6,002 bases of DNA, taken from NCBI GenBank assembly GCA_913056475.1, contig CAJXMS010000144.1, positions 1 to 6,002 on the forward strand, given 5' to 3'. Source of the DNA: an uncultured Bacteroidota bacterium (GTDB lineage Bacteria; Bacteroidota; Bacteroidia; Flavobacteriales; Schleiferiaceae). The position numbers were made by a program, and so were the translations under genes. Shown in pieces: positions 1 through 4,407 of the stretch (its first letter is position 1; every line of letters starts with the position of its first letter). The notes beneath the pieces are model-generated. The model searched no databases. It was given only the letters and a program-made list of their open reading frames with translations, and was not told the DNA's origin.

Positions 1-746
1 CCGGCAAAGGGGGCGTAAAACTGCATAGGGGCCGGATCGGAAGCGTTGGCGGCCACGATTACGGTATAATCCATGGCGCCTTTTTCTTCCAGGGTTTTGG
101 CGATTCCGGCTACGGTAGAACCCTTTTGGCCAACGGCCACATAAATACAGAAAACGGGCTCCCCGGCTTCGTAAAATTCGCGCTGATTAATGATGGTATC
201 GATGGCCACGGTAGATTTCCCGGTTTGGCGGTCGCCAATGATGAGCTCGCGCTGGCCTCGGCCTACGGGAATCATCGCATCGATAGACTTAATTCCGGTT
301 TGTAGCGGCTCGTTTACGGGCTGGCGGTAAATAACGCCGGGGGCCTTGCGCTCGATGGGCATTTCGTAGGTTTCGCCTTTGATGGGCCCTTTCCCGTCGA
401 TCGGTTTACCAAGGGTGTCCACTACGCGGCCCACCATGCCATCCCCTACTTTCAGGGATGCGATAAGGCCGGTGCGTTTTACCGTGGAGCCTTCTTTTAT
501 CTCGTCATCGTCGCCGAGGAGTACGATACCGACATTGTCTTCTTCCAGGTTCAGAACGATGCCGCGGAGGCCGGATTCGAATTCTACCAGTTCACCCGAC
601 TCGGCATTGCTCAGGCCGTAAGCCCGGGCTATACCGTCGCCTACCTGGAGGATGGTGCCCACCTCTTCGAGGTCGGACTCGCTTTTGAATCCGGAGAGCT
701 GCTGCCGGAGGATGGCTGAAACTTCAGCGGGATTTACTTCTGCCAT
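1..746 (-). CDS. atpA: ATP synthase F1 subunit alpha, C-terminal part cut off by window edge
   Basis: Alpha is the non-catalytic nucleotide-binding subunit of the F1 head; it alternates with beta in the alpha3beta3 hexamer. Seen: 248 complete codons from ATG at 746, about half of a family of roughly 500-525 residues. The N-terminal helix that contacts delta is at residues 5-25. The beta-barrel domain spans about 28-95 (VGDGIARAYGL at 35-45). The start of the nucleotide-binding domain includes RGQRELII and then the P-loop GDRQTGKS at 171-178; Ser replaces the Thr found in E. coli, a conservative change. An in-frame TAA lies 15 nt upstream of the ATG, which fixes the start, and there is no Shine-Dalgarno sequence. 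It follows atpH after 32 nt. The gamma gene would be expected next, outside the window. The identification is certain; only the missing half cannot be assessed. Confidence 0.98.
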   Translation of the reverse strand, partial: MAEVNPAEVSAILRQQLSGFKSESDLEEVGTILQVGDGIARAYGLSNAESGELVEFESGLRGIVLNLEEDNVGIVLLGDDDEIKEGSTVKRTGLIASLKVGDGMVGRVVDTLGKPIDGKGPIKGETYEMPIERKAPGVIYRQPVNEPLQTGIKSIDAMIPVGRGQRELIIGDRQTGKSTVAIDTIINQREFYEAGEPVFCIYVAVGQKGSTVAGIAKTLEEKGAMDYTVIVAANASDPAPMQFYAPFA

Positions 747-778
747 ATGATGGATTGCTTAAGGGGATTCTAAGATGA

Positions 779-1336
779 TTAAAGTTCGGAGATGTACTGA
801 TTGGTTTTAAACTCTCGCCGGAGCCGTTTTAGTTCGGCGGCCACGCTGCCATTGTACTGGCGGTCGCCCATGCGCAGGATCATACCCCCTATCAGGTCAG
901 GGTCTATTTTTTTCTCCAGTTGAATGTCTTGTCCGCTTAGCTGGGCGAGTTTTTCTTTTATATCCTGCTCTTCCTGAGCGGATAGTTCGTAGGCGGTGGT
1001 GACCACCGCCGCGCGGATACCTTTGAACCGCAGGAAAGCCTCCTCAAAGGCTTGGAAAATGGCCTTAAACTGAGCCCCTCGGCCTTGCCGGATGAGCAAG
1101 TCTGCAAAGCGGAGCGTGAGCTCTCCCAGTTTATCTTTAAAAATGCTGCTAAACACCGCCCGCTTTTGGTCGTCTTTGACCACCGGGCTTCCCAGCGCCC
1201 GTTCGAGGTCGGGAGAAGCTTTCAAGACCGCCTTAATATGGCCGATCTCTTCGCGCACAGTAGGGAGATTATTTTGCTCCACGGCCAGGTCCAGGAGGGC
1301 TTTAGCGTATACGCGGGCAAGTTTGGTTACCGGCAT
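779..1336 (-). CDS. atpH: ATP synthase F1 subunit delta (OSCP family)
   Basis: Delta joins the top of the alpha3beta3 head to the peripheral b stalk, so that the head does not turn with the rotor. Seen: 185 residues, normal for the family (about 175-185). The N-terminal helical bundle begins with the typical KLARVYAKALLDLA (residues 5-18). The C-terminal region holds the family signature DPDLIGGMILRMGDRQYNGSV at roughly 145-165, matching the D-LIGG-----G----D-S pattern of OSCP/delta proteins. The gene is complete, with ATG at 1336 and TAA at 779-781. It starts only 3 nt after the atpF stop, so the two are very likely translationally coupled, and it is followed by atpA after 32 nt. Nothing in the protein is unusual. 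Confidence 0.97.
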   Translation of the reverse strand: MPVTKLARVYAKALLDLAVEQNNLPTVREEIGHIKAVLKASPDLERALGSPVVKDDQKRAVFSSIFKDKLGELTLRFADLLIRQGRGAQFKAIFQAFEEAFLRFKGIRAAVVTTAYELSAQEEQDIKEKLAQLSGQDIQLEKKIDPDLIGGMILRMGDRQYNGSVAAELKRLRREFKTNQYISEL

Positions 1337-1339
1337 AGC

Positions 1340-1852
1340 TTAATTGAGTTTAAATTCTTTAAGCTCATCGGCTACCAGCTGGCTCTGCTTCTTTTTATCG
1401 CTAAGCTCTTCTTTGAGCACTTTTTCGGCAATATCGATGCTCATTTCGGCGACTTGGTTTTTGAGATCGGTAATGGCGGCAAGCTTCTGATTTTCGATTT
1501 GTTCTTGAGCGTTGGCGATCATTTTATCCGCTTGTTGAGACGCCTCATCTTTGGCTTCGTTCACCATTTTATCGCGCGTTTCCCGAGCTTCCTTAAGGAT
1601 TTTATCTCTCTCTTGACGGGCCTCCTGGAGGATTCGTTCATTATCGCTCTGGAGGCGTTCCATTTCCTCGCGGGCCTTTTCGGCGGAGGCCAGGGCGTCT
1701 TCGATGGACTTTTCGCGGTTCTTCACAGAAGAAAGGATGGGCTTCCAGGCAAAGGCCCGGAGGATAACGAGCAAGATCACAAAAGTGACCGTGGTCCAGA
1801 AGATAATGCCGATGTCTGGTTTTACCAGCGGATTAATTTCGAGCAAAGTCAT
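1340..1852 (-). CDS. atpF: ATP synthase Fo subunit b
   Basis: Subunit b forms the peripheral stalk: one membrane helix holds it next to subunit a, and a long cytoplasmic helix reaches delta. Seen: 170 residues with a short N terminus, one transmembrane segment at about 14-33 (IGIIFWTTVTFVILLVILRA), and then the typical junction FAWKPIL at 34-40. From there to about residue 150 the protein is highly charged, rich in Glu, Lys, Arg, Ala and Gln with no Pro or Gly. This is the expected long dimerising helix. Only one b gene is visible here (no b/b' pair as in cyanobacteria), implying a homodimer. ATG at 1852 is preceded by an A/T-rich leader without a Shine-Dalgarno sequence. It follows atpE after a 112-nt spacer, the longest in the window, which contains a hairpin. 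Its TAA is 3 nt before the atpH start. Confidence 0.96.
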   Translation of the reverse strand: MTLLEINPLVKPDIGIIFWTTVTFVILLVILRAFAWKPILSSVKNREKSIEDALASAEKAREEMERLQSDNERILQEARQERDKILKEARETRDKMVNEAKDEASQQADKMIANAQEQIENQKLAAITDLKNQVAEMSIDIAEKVLKEELSDKKKQSQLVADELKEFKLN

Positions 1853-1883
1853 AGCGGAAAATTATTTTTAAAAAGGGGGCACA

Positions 1884-1914
1884 TGGGTAAAAACGGAATC
1901 GCTGTGGGTAAAAC
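1884..1914. repeat. Short direct repeat in the atpE-atpF spacer
   Basis: Plus-strand TGGGTAAAAAC at 1884-1894 and TGGGTAAAAC at 1905-1914 are near-identical copies with start points 21 bp apart, about two helical turns. On the coding strand they read GTTTTACCCA and GTTTTTACCCA. The copy nearer atpE overlaps the T-run that ends the intercistronic hairpin. They could be a protein-binding site, a relic of local duplication, or chance; no function is claimed. Confidence 0.35.
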
Positions 1915-1957
1915 TACCGGGGTCACGGGCAATCCCCGCAGCACCCCGGTAGGTTTT
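1910..1957 (-). promoter_or_regulatory. GC-rich intercistronic hairpin after atpE (possible attenuator or mRNA stabiliser)
   Basis: On the minus strand CTACCGGGGT (1952-1943) pairs perfectly over 10 bp with ACCCCGGTAG (1923-1914). The stem extends outwards as AAAA/TTTT (1957-1954 with 1913-1910) past one bulged C. Inside the loop a second 4-bp stem, CGGG/CCCG (1938-1935 with 1929-1926), closes a 5-nt loop. The stem begins about 12 nt after the atpE stop codon and ends in TTTT followed by A. That is shaped like a weak intrinsic terminator, since a T-run of four is short. Because atpF, atpH and atpA lie downstream, full termination would be harmful. Partial termination, or protection of the atpB-atpE message from 3' decay, is more likely. 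The structure is seen directly; the function is inferred. Confidence 0.6.
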
Positions 1958-1964
1958 GGATACC

Positions 1965-2162
1965 TTACTTGATCAGGGCCACTACCACGCCGAAAAGGGC
2001 AACCCCTTCCACGAGGGCGGCGGCAATGATCATAGCGGTCTGGATCTTTCCGCTGGCTTCCGGCTGACGGGCGATGCCTTCCATGGCACGTCCCCCAACC
2101 TGACCAATGCCAATACCGGCACCGATAACGGCTAGTCCAGCTCCAATAGCTGCAAAACTCAT
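1965..2162 (-). CDS. atpE: ATP synthase Fo subunit c (rotor ring proteolipid)
   Basis: Subunit c forms the membrane ring that turns as ions pass. Seen: 65 residues, at the short end of the usual 65-90, forming a two-helix hairpin. Helix 1 carries the glycine-repeat motif G14-A-G16-I-G18-I-G20 that sets helix packing in the ring. The polar loop has the nearly invariant ARQPEA (31-36). Helix 2 (about 42-64) carries the ion-binding carboxylate Glu52 in ALVEGVALF. Compared with the Na+-binding c subunit of Ilyobacter tartaricus, the positions of its Gln32, Ser66 and Thr67 are Ile19, Gly53 and Val54 here. This argues for proton rather than sodium coupling (inferred by hand alignment). It is flanked by a T-rich leader upstream and a stable hairpin downstream, both plausible means of raising its output relative to its neighbours. 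Confidence 0.97.
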   Translation of the reverse strand: MSFAAIGAGLAVIGAGIGIGQVGGRAMEGIARQPEASGKIQTAMIIAAALVEGVALFGVVVALIK

Positions 2163-2172
2163 AGCGATTCAG

Positions 2173-2196
2173 AATTTAAATTAAACAAACAAAAAA
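2173..2196 (-). promoter_or_regulatory. T-rich leader upstream of atpE (possible translation enhancer)
   Basis: In the 68-nt atpB-atpE spacer the coding strand has a T-dominated run (TTTTTTGTTTGTTTAATTT, 2196-2178) followed by AAATT. It ends about 10 nt before the atpE ATG and includes the 10-bp palindrome AATTTAAATT (2173-2182). An unstructured U-rich segment before atpE is a known translational enhancer in E. coli, where c must be made in excess. The same role is inferred here from position and composition only. No good TAnnTTTG promoter match was found in the spacer, and no Shine-Dalgarno sequence is present. Confidence 0.4.
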
Positions 2197-2230
2197 GCAT
2201 TTCTACAAAATTTAGCCCCACGCCAGGGAC

Positions 2231-3292
2231 TTAATGGGCTTCGTCTACCGCCTGACCAATAAACAAGGCCGTAAGCAGAGTGAAAATAAAAGCTTGCAGG
2301 GCCGCTACCAACAGCTCCAGCACCATGATAAAGAGGGTAAAGGGTACCGAAACAGCGGACATGGCCAGGGACCTGAAAATAAATACTAAAGACACGAGGC
2401 TAAGAACCACAATGTGGCCAGCGGTAATATTGGCAAAAAGACGGATCATCAAGGCAAAAAACTTGATCACCACGTTGGACAGGATTTCGATGGGGAGCAA
2501 AATGGGGGCAAGCCACCAGGGCTTGGGCAATAGGATGTGTTTCCAGTAGTGCTTATTCCCGCTAAAGTTTACCACCAGGAGCGCCAGCACCGCCAGGGTG
2601 AGGGTAAAACTGATGTTGCCGCTCAGGTTTGCACTGAAAGGGAAAAAGGGCACCAGGCCGATTAGGTTAATGATCCAAATGAAAAAGAACAGGGTAAGCA
2701 AATAGGGCATATAGCGGACGTACTTAGGTCCGATGTTGGGTTGGGCTATTTCATCCCGCACGAAGAGGACCAGGGGCTCCATGAAGCTGGCCAGGCCTTT
2801 AGGCACTTGTCGGTTTTTATATCCCTGAGCTACCGGAATGAAGATAAGCAGCAGCAGAGAAGCCGCCAGAAAAAGGGTGAAAACATTTTTAGTGATAGAG
2901 AAGTCCAGGGGGGCCTGGTTTGACGGGTGGCCTTCTTGGTTCATTTCGAGGGCGCCCTCTTCTCCAGCCCGGTATATTTCGTTATGATACTTTAGAAAGC
3001 GCATACCCTTATGGGGCTGGCTAAGGTGTTTCCCCTGATTATCGTGATGAAATTCACTACTGGAAAAGCTCACCAGACCTTTTTCCGTCCAGAGAATAAC
3101 GGGGAGCGGCAGGGACAGATCGCCGGCAATGTGGAAGCTATGAGCATCAGCAATGTGGTGCATAATGGTCTCGGTAGGATCGAATTTGCCATCATGCTCC
3201 GCATCAGCTTCGCTGGCGGCAGGCAAGGGCCGGCTTGAGACCAAGACCAAAAGAAGAAGCGTTATTGCTTTGAGGGATAACTTTTTAGGCAT
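2231..3292 (-). CDS. atpB: ATP synthase Fo subunit a with signal peptide and His-rich N-terminal domain
   Basis: Subunit a provides the two half-channels that carry protons to and from the c ring. Seen: 353 residues, about 80 longer than E. coli subunit a. An N-terminal signal peptide (KK, then a Leu/Val core at about 10-18, likely cleaved near 25-28) leads into a hydrophilic region to about residue 130. That region has 11 histidines between 33 and 122, including DPTETIMHHIADAHSFH. Membrane helices follow from about 136, 195, 226, 262-300 and 316 to the end. The essential arginine is R284 in IRLFANITAGH, and the conserved LQAFIF starts at L332 (Q333). H293 and E326 occupy the positions of E. 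coli Glu219 and His245, a swap also seen in mitochondrial subunit a. The long N terminus is usual for Bacteroidota, so it is not a fusion artefact. A predicted promoter lies in the 89-nt gap upstream. Confidence 0.97.
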   Translation of the reverse strand: MPKKLSLKAITLLLLVLVSSRPLPAASEADAEHDGKFDPTETIMHHIADAHSFHIAGDLSLPLPVILWTEKGLVSFSSSEFHHDNQGKHLSQPHKGMRFLKYHNEIYRAGEEGALEMNQEGHPSNQAPLDFSITKNVFTLFLAASLLLLIFIPVAQGYKNRQVPKGLASFMEPLVLFVRDEIAQPNIGPKYVRYMPYLLTLFFFIWIINLIGLVPFFPFSANLSGNISFTLTLAVLALLVVNFSGNKHYWKHILLPKPWWLAPILLPIEILSNVVIKFFALMIRLFANITAGHIVVLSLVSLVFIFRSLAMSAVSVPFTLFIMVLELLVAALQAFIFTLLTALFIGQAVDEAH

Positions 3293-3331
3293 AGCGTGGG
3301 CGAGTCTAAAGGGGCCTTTCTAAAATTGCTG

Positions 3332-3360
3332 CAAATGTAGAAACTATTCCTGCTTTCAAA
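3332..3360 (-). promoter_or_regulatory. Predicted Bacteroidota-type promoter for atpB
   Basis: On the minus strand TTTG (3360-3357) is followed after 17 nt by TACATTTG (3339-3332). The latter is a full match to the Bacteroidota -7 element TAnnTTTG, and the spacing is within the 17-23 nt reported for Flavobacterium promoters. Transcription would be expected to start a few bases beyond 3332, leaving a leader of roughly 30-35 nt before the atpB ATG at 3292. It lies in the only sizeable gap between the porW-bactofilin-atpZ-atpI-like block and the core ATP synthase genes, which is where a separate promoter would be useful. This is a prediction from sequence only. Confidence 0.55.
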
Positions 3361-3381
3361 CCCCATGAAACCGAAATTTCT

Positions 3382-3786
3382 CTAAGTGCTTCGAGCCGGT
3401 GTAAAATGGCTTAGCAAGCGATAAGTAGCGCCCAGCTCCAGCAGCAAGAAGATAAAGTAAGGGACCATAAAGTGAAGTACCACGGCTTCGGCCCGTAGCG
3501 ACCCCGCCTGCAAATAAGGGTAAAGTACACCAACGGAGATCATCAATTTGAGCAAACTCAAGGCTAGAAAGGCAAAACCCGTTTTGCCGAAGGCGTTTTT
3601 CCAAACCCACCAGATAAGAGAATAAGCGATGCCGTGAAGCAGGGTGAGATAGATATACAAGGCGCCAAGGTGCTCCTGAAGCTCTTCTGCCACGGCTAAT
3701 ATTTGGGGCACCGCCCAAATGTGTAAGCTGCCTAAAGCCAGCCCGAGGGTCACAAGCAACAACCAATAAGAAAGAAGCTTTTTCAC
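3382..3786 (-). CDS. Four-helix membrane protein in the atpI position, function unknown
   Basis: I do not recognise this with certainty. Seen: 134 residues, very hydrophobic, with four predicted membrane helices at about 5-30, 41-62, 68-90 and 101-125 and a short polar tail. Two charged residues fall inside membrane segments: K80 in FLALSLLKLMISVG and E117 in YFIFLLLELG. Each is near a helix-bending proline (P90, P109). The size, helix count and place between atpZ and atpB match AtpI, the accessory protein linked to c-ring assembly, but sequence likeness to classical AtpI is not obvious by eye. It resembles small Bacteroidota proteins I recall only as domains of unknown function (possibly DUF6168). 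The start is GTG at 3786, which overlaps the atpZ stop (GTGA, 4 nt) and suggests translational coupling; no upstream ATG is available. An ion-handling or assembly role is inferred from context. Confidence 0.82.
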   Translation of the reverse strand: MKKLLSYWLLLVTLGLALGSLHIWAVPQILAVAEELQEHLGALYIYLTLLHGIAYSLIWWVWKNAFGKTGFAFLALSLLKLMISVGVLYPYLQAGSLRAEAVVLHFMVPYFIFLLLELGATYRLLSHFTPARST

Positions 3787-4037
3787 GAGCGGCGAAGAAC
3801 TTTACGCAGGGTGATAAAAAGAGCCAGGAAGATAGATAACAAACTCAGGGCGATGGTAAAAAGCCGTTTTTCTATATGATAGGTGTCATCCAACCAGTCG
3901 CCCAAGAGAGCTCCAGCCAATATTATAGCCAGCATTTGAAAGCCCAGCGCCGAGTAAAACGCGTATTGTTGCAAGGGGCCTTTTTTCTTATCACTGGGCC
4001 GATTGGGCTTTGGCGGGGTTGGCTCCGTTTTGCTCAT
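3783..4037 (-). CDS. atpZ: AtpZ/AtpI-family accessory protein of ATP synthase
   Basis: Seen: 84 residues. A hydrophilic, Pro/Lys-rich N-terminal tail (about 1-22) is followed by two membrane helices (about 27-48 and 58-78) and a basic C-terminal end (RKVLRRS). The motif GALLGDWLDD (42-51) at the end of helix 1 matches the G--LG-WLD pattern of the small proteins encoded ahead of many ATP synthase operons (the ATPase_gene1 family). Proteins of this family have been linked to divalent cation handling and, with AtpI, to c-ring assembly. The ATG at 4037 lies inside the 3' end of the bactofilin gene, giving a 47-nt out-of-frame overlap. A later non-ATG start (TTG at residue 22) would shorten the overlap but remove the charged tail that such proteins usually have. 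The downstream gene overlaps it by 4 nt. Confidence 0.85.
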   Translation of the reverse strand: MSKTEPTPPKPNRPSDKKKGPLQQYAFYSALGFQMLAIILAGALLGDWLDDTYHIEKRLFTIALSLLSIFLALFITLRKVLRRS

Positions 4038-4407
4038 TTTTTTCTATTTGCCTTACCACAGCGCCCATATTGCAGGATCCCGTAAATTCCGCACCTGGCA
4101 AGATGGAAATCTTGCCGGTGTACACATCGCCGTGTAGGTGAGCGGACTCTTCCAGGCTCAGAAGTTCCTCTACGTGAAGCGTGCCTTCCAGGCGTCCGCT
4201 AATGTTGGCAGAGCCGCATTTCACCTCCCCCTTAACTTTTCCTTGTTCTCCTACTACCAGCTTACCGCTAATTTCGATGGTGCCATCAATGCTTCCATCC
4301 ACGCGAAAGTCGCCATCGGACTTCACTTCCCCTTCCAGTGAGGTGCCCGAGAGGATCCGGTTGCTCGTTTGACTGGGGTTGCTGTTTTCTTTAGCTTTTT
4401 TCATCAT
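3991..4407 (-). CDS. Bactofilin (polymer-forming cytoskeletal protein)
   Basis: Bactofilins self-assemble without nucleotide into filaments or sheets, often at the inner membrane, and act as scaffolds for cell shape, wall synthesis or placement of envelope machines. Seen: 138 residues. A polar N-terminal tail (about 1-17) precedes the beta-helix core (about 18-112), which shows regular short strands ending in Gly (EGEV, DGSIDGTIEI, KGEVKC, SGRLEGTLHV, HGDVYTGKI). A disordered, Gln/Asn/Ala-rich C-terminal tail follows. The core is typical of the family. The ATG at 4407 overlaps the porW stop codon (ATGA); a second ATG directly follows, so the true start may be one codon later. The 3' end overlaps atpZ. 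The context suggests co-translation with porW and a link to the T9SS or gliding apparatus, which is inferred. Confidence 0.93.
   Translation of the reverse strand: MMKKAKENSNPSQTSNRILSGTSLEGEVKSDGDFRVDGSIDGTIEISGKLVVGEQGKVKGEVKCGSANISGRLEGTLHVEELLSLEESAHLHGDVYTGKISILPGAEFTGSCNMGAVVRQIEKNEQNGANPAKAQSAQ

Noticed and set aside
379..621. An 80-codon plus-strand frame opposite atpA, rich in Ser, Pro and Arg
   Set aside because: It is antisense to strongly conserved atpA coding sequence and has low-complexity composition; no support for a gene.
1857..1864. TAATTTTC on the minus strand as a -7 promoter element for atpF
   Set aside because: It lacks the final G of TAnnTTTG, is too close to the ATG to leave any leader, and has no convincing -33 partner.
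1052..1972. A 306-codon open frame on the plus strand opposite atpH and atpF
   Set aside because: It runs antisense to two certain genes and is explained by their codon composition. Its product resembles no family I know, is rich in Phe/His/Leu as antisense of charged coiled-coil sequence tends to be, and has no promoter or spacing that suggests expression.
3308..3319. Inverted repeat AAAGGCCCCTTT in the atpB leader as a regulatory hairpin
   Set aside because: The stem would be only 4-5 bp with a loop of 2-4 nt; too weak to support a structural claim.
3356..3766. A 136-codon minus-strand frame overlapping the four-helix membrane protein gene
   Set aside because: It covers the same DNA in another frame. 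The competing frame gives clear membrane helices and a 4-nt coupled start with atpZ, whereas this one gives an Arg-rich, unpatterned product.
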